Assembly: GCA_902702965.1 (NCBI GenBank)
Contig: CACRXP010000001.1
Span: forward strand, 2,443,261-2,507,260
Source of the DNA: Spirometra erinaceieuropaei
Taxonomy: Eukaryota; Platyhelminthes; Cestoda; Diphyllobothriidea; Diphyllobothriidae
Direction of reading: 5' to 3'
DNA: 64,000 nt
Program-made: the position numbers and the translations under genes
Notes under the pieces: generated by a model
Told to the model about the DNA's origin: nothing
The model's database searches: none
What the model saw: the letters and a program-made list of their open reading frames with translations, nothing else
Part shown: positions 24,661-37,205 of the stretch, piece by piece
Layout of the letters: every line of letters begins with the position of its first letter
Numbering within the stretch: the first letter of the stretch is position 1

Positions 24661-27600
24661 TAATTCACTCGCAATCGACGGTCCCTGCGCCCAATCTCCT
24701 CTGTGGCACACGGCGGACACCTTGCGTAACGGCGGTTCTGTTGTCTGCTATTGTTTTTGTTTCGCAGACCTCATGAATGGTCACATAGTAGACCTCTACT
24801 GATTACCGTACCGGTTCAGAAAAGCTCACAATCGGAAACATTTGACTGCAAAAGCCACATGAATGTACAGCCCTAAAGAGGGTTCATCGAAAGCAGCCAT
24901 ATGCTCGCCAAACTATCTTTCGAATTCTTAAATGATCAAATTTGCATCCTTTTCTTAATTGACAGCGCTGTTTGTTTCACAAAAACAAAAAACCAAGGCT
25001 CTGAAACTTTATCGCCCTGTGGCGCATGTTTGTGCCATCGTTATTGAGGTGCACCGGATATCCCGCAGGTTTTCTGTATATAATAAGTTATTCCCCTTTG
25101 AAAGCAAGTTTTGGCAATTCTATCATGACTAGTATTGCAAGGGGTCATCCATTTGCTAGTTTGACTTGCAACGAAAAGAGTCAGCGACGCCTTCTTTAAC
25201 CATGGATGAACACAACGACCTCTGCGACTGTCGACAGACCTTTGGCTGGGTCGCGCATTTGAATAAACTACATGATGCCTGGCATGTTAAGGCTGGTTCG
25301 ATGTCTCTGCTCTCCGATGTTGAACTGCGTTCTCAACACTCCGAATTGGTAACGTTATGGATTAATTCTTCTTCTCAGGGTTGCAGAAAGGACCGCCGAC
25401 TCAGTTTCGTGCTACTCTTAGGACCTATAGGATCAGTGAGGTGAATTTAATAGATTAATAGTTTTCCTTGACAGGACTTCGGAGCCAACTTTTTTTCATG
25501 GAAATTTGGCGTACAGCACTTTTCGATAAAAATACATGTCCAGGCGGTGATAATAAAGGTTCTTTAAGTTGTATGTAGGGGCATGAGGAAAGATTCAAGT
25601 GCAGTATGCGTGTTATCCAGTCTCTGGTCTACTCACAGACTGAAGGCGCTCTGAGGTGAAGGATTCAAGGAATTTTAAACACAAACCTTGATTATGAGGT
25701 CCTTACAATCCTTTCTATAGCTAACAGCGAGTTCTCCATTGTACTTACCTTTGACTTTCCCGATGGTGTATTTGCTATAATAAACGAACGGGATTTGAAT
25801 CTCTTGTTGCTGGAAGCTACTGTGAGTAGACACTCCAAGTGGAACTAGATGGAAGCAGTATACGTAAAGGTTCAGGAGCATGACAAATAAAACAGGGGAA
25901 TGCACGCCTTTTAAAGAATTATGTAACTTTCCAACAGCTCGAGCTTTTTCAATCCATAACTTAAAAGATTGACACATATGCATCAATTATAAGAAACAAA
26001 AATTCATCATTGATGGAATATTTGAAGTTTTGCAAAAAGAACACAAAATTACGTATTGCGATGTCGATATAAGAGGCAGTATTTTGACTACTTCTGCTCT
26101 AACCAAAACGGCTAACCCCTAAATTTCAAAATCTTGTCCGTTCTTGCACTTTAACACGGACACAGTATAACACCTTTACCACACTACTGGCCTTACAATC
26201 TTTTATTGATTTGCGTCAACGTATTTCTTTGGCCCATGGGTTGTACCGTGTTACGCAACATTGTGCGTATCTTGACAAATTACATTATTCACTCGATGTT
26301 CAAATTGTTGTTGAACAAAATGGCATCATTGGTCTGGAGAAAAACGTAGCTCGAAATTCCATTGTTTTCCTCCCTGACAATACTTTTGGCGCATATAACA
26401 GTTGCCCATTGTTTCTGGCATCCGGGTGACTAAGTTTGTGTGTACTCATTTGTGAAATATACTCTCAGCAACGTCTTGAATTCTGCCCTGCAAAGTATTT
26501 ACTTTTATAAACTACTCTCCATGACGAAAGAAAAGTTTCTGTGCAATATCAGTTGATTTTCGCGTGTTTTCACCTGTTAAAATGTGCTTCGCAGGATATT
26601 TTGGCTACTTAATTTTCGGTCTTCTGTCTCATGATGCGGAACGTCATGTTAGACTATTAGTGGTAGGTGTCTGGTTGTTAATTTTGGTCCACCACAGTAA
26701 TTCATGGCGCTCTACTGACTTGCAGGACGGGTATTTCACAGACTCACTACCGTCCCACCGGGTTCGTAACCGTATTTTCATATGTCCGCGCAGCTTACTA
26801 TGGGGCAGATGCAAACAGTGTGGGGTAAATATAAAAAATAACTGGTTTAAACACAGGTTTAAATATTTGCAAAGGCAAAAATCACACGTTTAGTACTCGG
26901 CAAAACAGGAAATTAATGACAGGCTTTAATCGAATTTGCGCCCGAATAGGCAAATGAACCTCAGGCATCTGTTAAAGATGCGTTACTCCAACAAAACCAC
27001 AAAATGCCTCGAATAGGTAGCATGATTCACCGGTTACATATGCATAGGAAACTGACTAAACAGTTCTTGTAGAGTGACCGCATCTTGCGGGCCTTTGGAC
27101 ATCAGCTTTGGTCAGTCGTTGACCACCCCACTTGGGTAGTCGGTTTTTTGAGCTTTGGGGGCTCTCCAGTTCATCTAGAAGGGTGGAAATATTTAATGCA
27201 GCCAGTGCATTGCAAGTATGCAAGGGCAATATGAATAAATATTTAAAGTAATGGGATTGAGTGATGATTTGAACAGAGCAAATTACACTCTTCTGCGTTC
27301 GCAAATTTAGCATTAACTAAGTGCGGCGACGTTTGTCCTAGTAGAAACATTTTTATCAATAGCCCTTGAATACCCACTTGTGGAGTCCGGATTTAACGGA
27401 CGGTGCAAGGAAAAATGTAAGTATTCGTTAATCTTGTGAACTTGAACAATTAAGGTAGCAAGATTACTCAAAAATTTTATGCTGGTGATGCAATGTAAAT
27501 CATCGTCAGTATTAGTTGAAAGAGGACAATAAAGGCAGCATGAGGTACTTATCGGAAGCGCAGCACATGTCGCTGTGGATAGTATTGGAAGTCCCCATTC

Positions 27601-30053
27601 ATTTTCTTCATTTTTTATTTGGAATACGTGCGATTTTTTTAAATTTAGCCAAAAAGCGCGGATTTTACTTTTAATCCCCGCCAATAAGAATCAAATCTCC
27701 AGTCGACTTTAAACCCGAACTAAGTCGCGCTATGGTGTGTCCATTAGGTACGTCATAAAACCGTTTTGGGTAGTTCATATTTTGCAGCTACTGTATAGTA
27801 GCCATAGAAGGAAACATAGACTTAAGATAAAATAAAAAGAAATGTTGCCAAATGTTTGTACAAGTGTATTCAGTAGGAAAAAATAAATAAAATTTTTGAT
27901 CCACAAAAAGCACATGAATCTTGTTTTCCTAGTTATCTCAGGGTACTTTAGGTTTATGCAGCTCGCTTTGTACTGTCGATTTAACAGTGAATCTTAAAAT
28001 CGCCAAGATACTGAGAGGTCTATATTGTTAAAAACATTTAACGATGATGAGTCAGAAGGTTAAGGGAAACATTTTAAAATGAGTTTTCAAATGTGCGTAC
28101 AATTTGGGTTTATTGCATGCCAGGACGTGAATGTTCACACAATATTTTTAGATATTCCAGCTTTACATCCACTTCATACAAACTTTAGGTTTTGACAATT
28201 ATACTTTTTTCTGCGGACTTTATTATCTAAAGCCTGGTTAGATTTTAAAGAGGCATTTTAATGAGACACGCAACGGAAGGCCTAAACAAAACGGTAGTCA
28301 AAAATAGGCGATATTTCAAGAAGATTTCAATGAGAAAATCCTCTTACCGATTAGGCCCTCAGCCGGTTTGTGCCCCTAAAATAAGGTAAAATACTCCCTT
28401 AATCAATTTGATGCTAAAGTATGTACAAACCAGGTTATTTTTAAAATGTATTATATCCTAGAAAAATATGTTTTTCAACATATCCCTCAGTGTCTCTTGA
28501 CTATAAATGCTTAGAAACGCAATAAAACATTGATGATTTCACCCGAGAACGGGAAATATTCTTTTTCATTATTTCTTGGTAAAAACTTTGTATAGATAAA
28601 ATTTGAAATAGCACTCTAGCAAAGGATATGTAGAATATAGGATGAAAAGTCACTTTGTTTCGCGCAGCCAGCGATAGGACATGAAATCGGAACGTTTGCT
28701 TCCATACTAGCCGACGAAGAGTTGACTGTTGTTCATTCACAATCACAGAGATATTTGACAACCTAAAGATACCAACTTGATGATACTGAGTGAGGGACCA
28801 GCTTGACCTATAAGCCGTCGTCGACCGAACACATGCTAAACCCAAATCGAATTAGTAAGTGATTTGAATCTGCATCATGCCGTTAGTATGTGCAAAATTA
28901 CACAATCTGACAAGTAGTAGTTGATTATTTCGACTAGAAATACTGACGTTCATTAAAATGCGAATCAATCCTTTTCCATGTTGTCGAGAAATTAATATCT
29001 GAGTTATGCAGATAATTATACTTTTAAGGACACTCTTGCAGTTGTTATTAGTTTAAAATGTCTCATGTTCATCATGCATGAATTGCCCTCCTCTTGCTGC
29101 TTGAAAACCCAGAGTGGGATTCGCTCGCCAAGGTCAATTCGTGTAAGTTTTGTGAGTCAGTGGCACAGCAGATGTGCTTTTTAGTTAATATTTCGAAATC
29201 CTAATTGGCACTCCGAAAGAATATGAAAAAGATTATATGAGACTCTTAAAGGTTTTCATGATGCAAATTTATTTGAACAGGTGGTTGAAATTATCTTCAA
29301 TCATTTGTCGGCGAATTGGGAATTGACATTAGATTAGGTTCCCTTTGCACTGTTCCCCAAACCAAAGGAATCAGTCTGTTAAATATGAACGCATATTTGG
29401 GACATACTAAACCTGAAATAAAGGCTTGAAATTTGAGACATTTACCAGTAATTATTTCACGAGTTGCAATTTTGGTAAATATATAAAGTCATGTGCAATA
29501 TACATATTGCAGTTACAAAAACCACTCGCACCATTGCTTTTTCTATCTCAAAAACCATAATTGCGTTACTATTCTGACAAAGAGCATAAAAATATAAGAA
29601 AACCCCGTATAATCTCCTGATCCAATGCTGAAAAAGACAAATTTGGATTTAATGGCACACGTCGGTGCCTTGATAATGAGACATGTCTGAATATTTTAGT
29701 AAAGTTCCCTGTAATGATGAGACGAATGTGGGAAAAATATTTAAGGAACATTTGCCACTTAAGAGAGAACGGTTATATTATGTGTTGACAGTTTTCCTAA
29801 TAAAACCTACAGACAAAATCTGGACGCCGCTCAAGCGTGACACTTTCAACGGCTCTTGACACAAAATCTGATCTTCTTCCATTTCAGTACTATGGAACTA
29901 TAACTGACAAATAAAGGCCTTTAGTATATTTTACGGGTTAATCCCACAATAATGTATTTGGCCGTAACTATCATGTAAAAATAAGCACAAACATTTTCAT
30001 TTACGGTAGCTCTTGCGTTCGACATGATTTAAATTAAATCAATAAGCGCCTAC
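24661..30053. other. Region 3' of the last identified Shal exon, no exon recognised
   Basis: If the channel gene continues, this is its third intron or 3' flank. I searched the minus strand by eye for the expected next segment of the Kv4 tail and found no convincing exon. Frames at 25675-25986, 27313-27684 and 28501-28845 (all minus) are of chance length and unlike any family. One contains QTFRFHV, faintly like a Kv4 tail motif, but without supporting splice sites. Confidence 0.4.
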
Positions 30054-30305
30054 CGTAAGGCTCTCCAGACACAGAAGGATATGATAGTGTTGCATTCGGG
30101 CTGCACCGATAGAGGCACGGCGCTCAGAGTCGATTTTGCCTTCTGACAAGTCAGTTTCCTCTGATCTGTTAGCCGAATCGTCATCAGCGCGGACATTGCA
30201 CCCATTGAGAAGGGCTTTGAGTTCCGTGGCGGCTTGTCTCTTCTCCTCCAGAAATGAAGCATACCTTTCAGATTCACAGACTTTAAGTCTGGCAGCTTTC
30301 GAGAG
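30054..30305 (-). CDS. Shal: Shal/Kv4 potassium channel, exon 3 (C-terminal cytoplasmic tail)
   Basis: This 84-codon exon is bounded by an acceptor (TTTTGCAG, then CTCTCG) and a donor (CTTACG, then GTAGGC). Both junctions are in phase 0 with exon 2. It encodes the proximal cytoplasmic tail of the channel: LSKAARLKVCESERYASF follows directly on the AQQ end of exon 2, where Kv4 proteins have a basic KARLARIR-type stretch. A long charged middle follows. The end MQHYHILLCLESLT corresponds to the conserved HHHLLHCLEKTT motif of Kv4 tails. The phase 0 ending and the absence of a stop before the donor mean at least one more exon is expected. In the donor-ignored frame a stop comes soon after (TVGAY, then stop), so a short read-through isoform is conceivable. 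Family assignment is firm by motif and context; exon borders are inferred. Confidence 0.85.
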
Positions 30306-31638
30306 CTGCAAAAGTTCAAAAAGCTCCCGGTTAAATACAAACACTTTCAGAAAATGCTTACCCTCTTATTTCAGCAAACTTATGGAAAATTTATTTGTAT
30401 ATTATCCGAGGAATTCCTTCAGCAGTTTTAAAAAACACACAGTGCAGAATGGACCGTTATGAATCCTATGCATTTCATATAGTTTCCAATGATAAGTTTG
30501 CAGTCCAAGTAACTTCCGCAAAATCCATATAAAATTATTTTGACGTTTTTTATTTATGTCTGGTTTTCTTTCTCAGTATGTTTAGCAATGTACTCCTTAG
30601 AATATTGGTTTCAATACAAAGGCGACACAAGTGGAACAAGCAATAATTTTTCAAAGCCAAACATAGCAAGAGCTCATTATATAAATATTTGTAAACATCC
30701 GGAAAATGCTCCGAAAAAATAATTTGAAGTTAAGTATCCAAAATCGGCGTATCTTATTACAGTTAATACAATTCTGGAATAAGTGCGAACGACCAGAATC
30801 CAGAGCTAATTAAAGACAAACAAACTTAATTTATGATATATTAGTGCTAAGTATTCATCTAACAGGCCTGTTTATTTATGGGCTTTCAGCCACGCTGGAT
30901 GCGCAATTTGATCAGCCAGATGAGATAAACCATGAGCTGTCAGTTTTAGACGAGAGAAAATGAGGACTGCCTTATTAGCCTTTATGTCTTTTTATAGTAT
31001 CCAAATCAACATATGTATATAGCTGACTGCCCTCTTTTCTCCTGGTGATTTAATGAATTTGTTTTCACCCCCTAAAAAACGTACCATTACTGAAAAGCCA
31101 AACTGGATTGACGTAGGAAGTAAACTACTGTACTATTGATATTGCACTTAATATACAGCTTACGTTGGTGCAATTGTTGACTGATTTTTGGCCTCTGTCC
31201 AATAGTTTACACATGAAAGGACCATTTTTCATTTAGCATTCTAGCTTTTAGGAAAAAGTAACGATTTTTACAAGTCTTAATAATATTATATTTTATGGAC
31301 GTGCTTACTTGAATTAACGAAGCAATTTCTAGAAGTCTTCAATTCAGTGCATGACTAACTTGGCCTGATTTTCCTACATATATTTGTTGGTTTTTAGGCA
31401 ACTGGTTGCCACAACGTTCTCGATTGTGTACATCGAACATCTTAGCAATGCTATGTTGTGTGATGACGAGAAACAATTTTCTCCCGACGGGACTCACATT
31501 TGCACAGTTTTTGTAACGTTGGCGATTCAAATTACTTAATTTACCGCTGTTGGAATAACGTTTTACTTTATTGTCCAAATGTTGGCAATAAAAATCTTAT
31601 GGCCTTTAACGCGATGACAAATGAGTGAACTTCCATAC
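30306..31638 (-). other. Shal intron 2 (1,333 bp)
   Basis: The intron is bounded by GTATGG at the exon 2 end and TTTTGCAG before exon 3. It is AT-rich. I see no repeat element or additional exon. A 79-codon minus frame at 31339-31578 is unremarkable. Confidence 0.75.
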
Positions 31639-31801
31639 CTGTTGAGCGTGATGTTTATCGGCCTTTTGACTCTGTTGATAAATGCGCGCGAAATTTGAAA
31701 CGATAACGGGAACAGGAAGGGCTATAACCAGTACACCGGAAAGTGAGCAAATTCCTCCAAATATCTTGCCTATTGGCGTCGTTGGTACAATGTCGCCGTA
31801 C
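31639..31801 (-). CDS. Shal: Shal/Kv4 potassium channel, exon 2 (selectivity filter end and S6)
   Basis: This 163-base exon starts after the acceptor ATATTTCTTTCAG and ends at CAACAG before the donor GTATGG. The first base completes the glycine codon begun in exon 1, giving TTLG then [16 protein letters not shown]. That restores the K+ selectivity filter signature (TLGYGD). S6 follows with [20 protein letters not shown], including the PVP gating hinge, then [17 protein letters not shown]. Its 54 residues plus one split base equal the exon size I recall for vertebrate KCND genes. The residues are nearly identical to Kv4 across the filter and S6, so strong functional constraint is evident. It lies 22.6 kb from exon 1 and 1.3 kb from exon 3, all on the minus strand. 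Confidence 0.95.
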
Positions 31802-32295
31802 CTGAAAGAAATATGGCGTAGATAATAGCTTTAGCGAGGTACCTTCCGATGCCTGTTATGGAGCATTTTATAGCGCTGACCGAAACGCAGCTGCAAATAC
31901 AGCAAGTATGTACACTTTGGCATAATAAAAACATTTTACCAGTCTCGTATGGAGGTATTTGATTCACTCGTAGCTATCAAAACATAACGCCTTATCTTCA
32001 CAGAAGTCGAAGTTTCGATATCTCAAAGCCGAAATTGTAAGGTTTATAACTGACATGTTAATGTTGTCCAGTTATTGAGCATAACCCAAAAGTCGAATCG
32101 ATTAATATAAGTATATTTCATTGAAGTTTTGGCAGATTTTGAATAATTCATATTGACCCAACTGTGAAAAACTCGGCGCCTCGGAAATCCTGCTTGGGCA
32201 GTCAACTCACTGTATCAGATTTGGTGGATTCCAGACGTTGCAGTAGGTTGGGCGGGTAACTTGACCCAAACGTGATTAAACTCGCGTCGTCCGGC

Positions 32296-32380
32296 GGGGC
32301 CTGGTAGCTCAGGTGGTTAGAGCGTTGGCTGCGCTAAAGCCTTCCCCTTAATGCCTGGGTTCGAATCCCACCGAGGCGCC
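32296..32380 (+). other. tRNA-like part of SINE-B unit 1
   Basis: It can be folded as a tRNA: acceptor GGGGCCT against AGGCGCC (one mismatch), D-arm GCTC/GAGC, anticodon stem GGCT/AGCC with loop GCGCTAA (anticodon GCT, serine), a variable region of about 15 bases, and a T-arm with GGGTTCGAATCCC. Position 33 is C rather than the near-universal T. It is embedded in a repeat and has no CCA. I therefore read it as the pol III promoter part of the SINE, not a working tRNA gene. Confidence 0.75.
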
Positions 32381-32598
32381 GAGTTTTTCACAGTTGGGTC
32401 AATATGAATTATTCAAAATCTGCCAAAACATCTATGAATTACGTAAGCCTGGTAGTCATCTGGTGGATTCTAGGTGAATTACTTAGGAAATCCTGCTTGG
32501 GCAGTCAACTCACTGTATCAGATTTGGTGGATTCCAGACGTTGCAGTAGGTTGGGCGGGTAACTTGACCCAAATGTGATTAAACTCGCGTCGTCCGGC

Positions 32599-32683
32599 GG
32601 GGCCTGGTAGCTCAGGTGGTTAGAGCGTTGGCTGCGCTAAAGCCTTCCCCTTACTGCGTGGGTTCGAATCCCACCGAGGCGCC
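32599..32683 (+). other. tRNA-like part of SINE-B unit 2
   Basis: This is nearly identical to the part at 32296-32380, with the same GCT anticodon-loop text. Changes are TTAATGCCTGG to TTACTGCGTGG in the variable region. The following tail is cut short at GGGTCAATATAA by the insertion boundary. Confidence 0.75.
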
Positions 32684-32722
32684 GAGTTTTCCACAGTTGG
32701 GTCAATATAAATAAGTATATTT

Positions 32723-35700
32723 ATCAAAATTCTACGAAAAACGCTCTTCCTATAAACGTATGCGTTCTCAGAGAATGTGTGCTTGCAAAATAAACAGCGT
32801 TTTAACCTCAACCAGCATTTTCGAGAGGCAACAATATTGGTTATTTTTACTTTGAAATCATTAGGCGTCTTCGGTCAGCACCAAATCCATTTTAGTGATT
32901 TCTTCATCTACTGCTGCTGCTGCTGACATTTAAAACATTCTCTTTTATGCAATTTAGAAGTTACGGTCGCTTTAAATTATGCATTAAAAGGCAAGATGAC
33001 AGTGTTTACAAAATTATTTCAATTAACATTACTCTTTGAACTGTCCGCATGCCCTTTTACATAATCCAGTATACGCAGTTTTTCTGTCGTCGACGTTTGT
33101 GCACAACGAAAAAAAAACGAGTAGCCTCTTCATGACAAAAATATATATTTGTGTTGGAGGAATTTAAACATCAATCTCTTTGTGTTAAGTACAAAACGTT
33201 AAGACACAGGTTCCTTTGAAGGCCATGCATGGATCAATCAAACGTTCACAGCACTTGCGCACATTATCATTAGGCACCCTACATGTCGGGGACCTGTCAT
33301 CAGAGATAACATTATGCCGACTGCATACCTTTGCAAATAGGCATGTTTTGCGTTCTTATATTATGGTCAAACTTGATGCGATGACTGCGAGACTGTAAGT
33401 ATCAATTCTCTCGATGTTCCTGTTATATTACCAGTACTGATGAATGCTGCGATACCTATCCGTAACTAACTTCCAAAAAGCATAGATAGGTACTTCAGAC
33501 GGGTAGCTGTTTCCGTAGCTGCGATAGCCATCGCATACAGGGACCAGATTAGGAACACAAAATGCCAGTCAAAACTTTCCCGACTGTTGCTGTATGGCAT
33601 ATCGTCCCAAACGCTGTCAGCCATTTACTCATACCGCTCCAAACGGAGGTTACATATACAAACAGGAGACAACCGTCAGACAGCAAATAACGATATCCGA
33701 ATACGAACTGGGAGGTCGGAGAATGTGCACAGTACTTTCCTGGACCTGAGACAGCTGCGGTCAAAACAAATACATCGGAGGAACTGGGATATTTTTAAGG
33801 AGATTGAAGGCCAAGCACGCACCAGCGGAGGAAATAACGTGAACTCTTAAGTCATGGACTACCATCAATATCGACAAGACCGAAATTCTAGTGAAAAGCG
33901 ACAGCCGCGCGAACCTTGTTATACAAAGTTCAAATGTTACCCTAATTGCATGACCGTTATTTTGTTCCAACTATTTAATCTTCTTATTTTCAACTGCTTC
34001 CTGAAACTTGCCATTTTTTCCTAAACTGTGGGGTTCGGTTTTGACATTATCGACTGATAAACAAAGAGTGCTTTCGTAATTTTTAGATTGTATGGTTAGC
34101 GTTTCAGGAATATTCACTGGTAAGAATACCAATAGACAAGTGACCTGTATGCTTTATTTAGGCTTGCGTCACTGTGAACATTCTCTGTAATTTTTAAAGC
34201 GGCCAAAAATAAACCCGTAGAAAATGCGGAAAAAAAACAAACAAATACCAAACAGAAACGAAGTTTGAGCCATGTGGCTTTTTGCTATTGATAACTTAAA
34301 AGCTACCTGCATGTAAATTAATATGCGTTAATTGTATGCGTTCCATCTGCTGATGTAGTTAACCAAATGTATGGGGGCTAAATGATCAAGTAAATCTATT
34401 TCTAGGCAATCGAGTGCCTACACATTCTTCATATTAATGTTGAATTTGTAGGACATATCGTTGAAACGCAAATCCAGAAGTGAAAGACCAAAACGTCATT
34501 GGTTTTTGATGGGTAATATGTATGTGATTGCAATGCACGCACGCTTTGTGAGCTATATATCAGCCAATTTCGGACATACAAGTCCTGGATTTCACCTAGA
34601 ACTTAGACAACTATACAGAATTGAACTTCTTCATCAGTGGGTTCGGAAAAGTCATTAATTTGAAATATAAATACTAGGCCCGATAAATAAATTGAGAATT
34701 TCCAATAACTGCAAAAATGCCTACATAAATATCTGTTAACATAAAAGTTGCTTTTATCTTACATAATCACCCGATTTACACTAGAACAGGACTAAGAATA
34801 ATATCATACAATTTCTTTGTAAAATATCGGGAAAAAATAAATCTAAGATTGCTTCCGTGTTAAAACTGTGACATTTGCATACATACTACCAGCAGAGATG
34901 TAAAAACACGGACGTTTGTGCAAAAAATAAACTTTGCAAGAAACCAGTATAACAGAGGAAAAGAACAAACGTGGAAGTGACGCAGTCAGCGTAGTAGAGT
35001 TTTGAATTTTGGCTTTAGAAATACGCGCACGGACGTAACACGAAGCACGGACTGTTTTTTACATAGTTCACCTGCTCATCCGCGCGTAAAGCCAAGTTTG
35101 TCAGAGCAGAGTTGTTGGAATGGTAAAACAAACTCTGTTATGGCGACAGCTTCGTGCGGACCGAAAACGTTTTTGGATTAAATTTCCTGACTCAGAATGG
35201 GTTGAATTAGTTCAGTCTTGAGCACTGTCTTCATGGACCTGGGCGATTCATGTTAACACTGAAGATCGGCACGTCTTATGTCGCATCTTTTGTTTGGTCG
35301 AACAATGCCTTGACTGACTCCTGAACAATCAACCTTGTCTTTAAAAAATCGTTATTCATCTTTCTAATGAATTTGCTTTTACGTTGACCCGGAAGGAAAT
35401 ACCGATAACAGTAAGTTGAAGCACCAGCAGAAGGTAGCTTTGTTTTAATCTACAGCCAGCCAAATATTAGCAAGCTTGGTTTTCAACTTAAGCCATAGGC
35501 GTTCTTTAAAAGCACACTCATGTATAGTTATTTCAATGCCAGCCTATTTGGATACAAATCCCTTTAAGCCAACTTATTAACGTCAGTTAATTTTAAGTGC
35601 AAGTTCATTATGCAAACCAGTTTTGCTATGTAAAGCTGTGTGGATTATAGGCTTCCCTAATCTGACGTCGTTGATCACATCTATTTCCTTTTAATCGTCT

Positions 35701-36840
35701 CCAGAACCACTGGCTAAACGTTTCGTTGGACAGACACAACAAAAGAAAACGTCCATGAGCGTTGAGCGTTTTATGTGGACCTTACAGATTTACTCAGGAA
35801 CTTATTTTGCAGCCAAAATGGCGGCATATTTAACCAACAGGCAAACAGTCCCCGACGCGGTAACATCGCTGATGTTTGTTCTTACCGAAAAAAAATCAAG
35901 TTATCGCGCCTTCGCACCCTTTCATCCAAAATGTTGAATGAGTGGGGCAGCAGCTTTTCCTCTGCAATATGTTCGTTAGAGCATACTTAACGGCGGACTC
36001 TGGAGTAGGGTCGTGAGATCCTGTAAAATTTTCCATTGCATAAAATTCAACCCGTTGAAAATGAGTTATTTTGCTTAATGGTGCCCCTCAATTTGATTGA
36101 GAGGAACAGCGAAATTTCATAGAACAGAGCGTGTTAAGCTTGTGGCAAGTTTTCCCCTAACAGTTATCTATCATTTTTATGGTCGGATGCCATCCTTTCC
36201 GCGCTCATTGTGTGACCATAATAGGTATTCGAAAACATATGCCATGTAATACCGCAAATCAATTCTGCCCCAGAGGCTACTTTAAACATCGCTACAGACC
36301 CATGAGTTCCATTTGCACCCTACGTGTAGCCATGGCAAGCAAATATGCGGGTTAGTATATCTTTCGATGACTACCCAGGACAGTTAGCACCGGGCGGAGA
36401 TTGAATTCAGGCATTTGCGGCAGCCAGTCATTCGTTCAACTGTGCGACTGATTGTCGCAAATAACCGCCCAGAGTATTCAGCTCTAGACTAATAACTTCG
36501 GTTAATGCATGTCATGTCCTTGTCTGGCCCCCGTGTTGGCTCAGCGCATTTCCCGCATGTCCCGTTGTGGGGCCATGTCAACAACATTTAGTGATTGATG
36601 ACGAGTTTATCTAAGTCCGCACGTATAATAAAGCTTAACTCATTGTACGCCCCGCCTTGTGCAGCCACTTTCAGACCGGTAATTAATCGTATTTGCCCAA
36701 ATGTCGCAGGTCGTCTAGGTCGATTCCCTGCTACTCATTGTTGTTCCTGAATGCAGGAGTGCAGATAGGTGTGAATATTAGCAATTGCGACTTTTGCAAG
36801 TTCATCCATTAGTCATGACTGTATCACAATTTGGTAGGGG
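32723..36840. other. Intronic stretch without gene
   Basis: No exon is recognised. At about 33850-33950 (plus) the translation TINIDKTEILVKSDSRANLV faintly recalls a LINE reverse-transcriptase segment but is too short to call. From 36181 the composition becomes GC-richer, and a phrase shared with the block ending at 14970 appears just before the SINE-A copy at 36841. This segment may be another decayed element. Confidence 0.4.
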
Positions 36841-37078
36841 GCGCTCACCGATCATTCATACGGAACTCAATCGTTCCATTGTTCCTTAAGGGCTCTCTCT
36901 CGAGTCCAAGAAGTAGCCGCACAGCGGCGCATGATATAGGCAGAATGGCATTACCTAAAAAGACACGGGAGACTAAAATGGCCATTTCTGGCTTATTAGC
37001 CGTCGTCAGCCAGTCATACCCAACCCCGAAGTGTGGAACACCCGAGGCTCGAACTCGCAACCTGTTTAGTAGAAGTCC
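36841..37078 (-). repeat. SINE-A, minus copy (left arm of hairpin)
   Basis: It matches the near-complete copy at 20391-20665 over the body (GCGCTCACCGAT, CATACGGAACTCA, CTCTCTCGAGTCCAAGAAG, ATGATATAGGCAG) and into the head (AGGCTCGAACTCGCAACCTG). The A-box end is cut. It is joined within a few bases to a plus-sense partner starting at 37081. Confidence 0.8.
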
Positions 37079-37080
37079 GC

Positions 37081-37205
37081 GCCTCGAGCCTCGGGTGTCC
37101 CACACGTCGGGGTTGGGTATGACTGGCTGACGACGGTTAATAAGCCAGAAATGGCCATTTCAGTCTTCCTCGTCTTTGTCGGTGATGCCATTCTGTCTGT
37201 ATCAC
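37081..37205 (+). repeat. SINE-A, plus copy (right arm of hairpin)
   Basis: It begins at GCCTCGAGCCTCGGGTG inside the head and continues through GGTTGGGTATGACTGGCTGA, AATAAGCCAGAAATGGCCAT and CTTTGTCGGTGATGCC. It is the reverse complement of about 36934-37052, so the pair can form a hairpin of over 110 bp with a loop of about 30 bases. Confidence 0.8.

Larger units (their letters stand above)
32107..32722 (+). mobile_element. SINE-B head-to-tail dimer with 12-bp target duplication
   Basis: The perfect repeat ATAAGTATATTT stands at 32107-32118 and 32711-32722, immediately outside the element. Inside are two units with a 303-base period. Each has a body (AAATCCTGCTTGGGCAGTCA through GTCCGGC), a tRNA-like part, and a tail (GAGTTTTTCACAGTTGGGTC, then AATATGAATTATTCAAAATC). 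A third, inverted copy of the tail opens the element at about 32119-32181, joined abruptly at CGGCGCCTCGG to the body. The two units are nearly identical, so the dimer inserted as one piece. The flanking duplication of 12 bases fits LINE-type target-primed integration; the inverted start fits twin priming or template jumping. It sits in Shal intron 1, about 300 bases upstream (gene sense) of exon 2. Confidence 0.85.

Noticed and set aside
27313..27684. 123-codon minus frame considered as a downstream Shal exon
   Set aside because: No match to the Kv4 tail, and no convincing acceptor or donor in phase.
28501..28845. Minus frame with QTFRFHV, like the TFRIPNA motif of Kv4 tails
   Set aside because: Similarity is five or six residues only, with no surrounding match.
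30136..30462. 108-codon plus-strand frame opposite Shal exon 3
   Set aside because: It is the antisense shadow of the conserved exon and resembles no protein.
32296..32683. Two serine-type tRNA genes
   Set aside because: They lie inside a mobile repeat with target duplications, have an acceptor mismatch and C at position 33; best read as SINE promoter parts.
32620..32811. 63-codon minus frame containing APRWDSNPR
   Set aside because: It is the antisense translation of the SINE-B tRNA-like part, not a protein gene.
33840..33960. TINIDKTEILVKSDSRANLV, like a LINE reverse-transcriptase segment
   Set aside because: Too short and isolated; upstream and downstream LINE motifs are absent.
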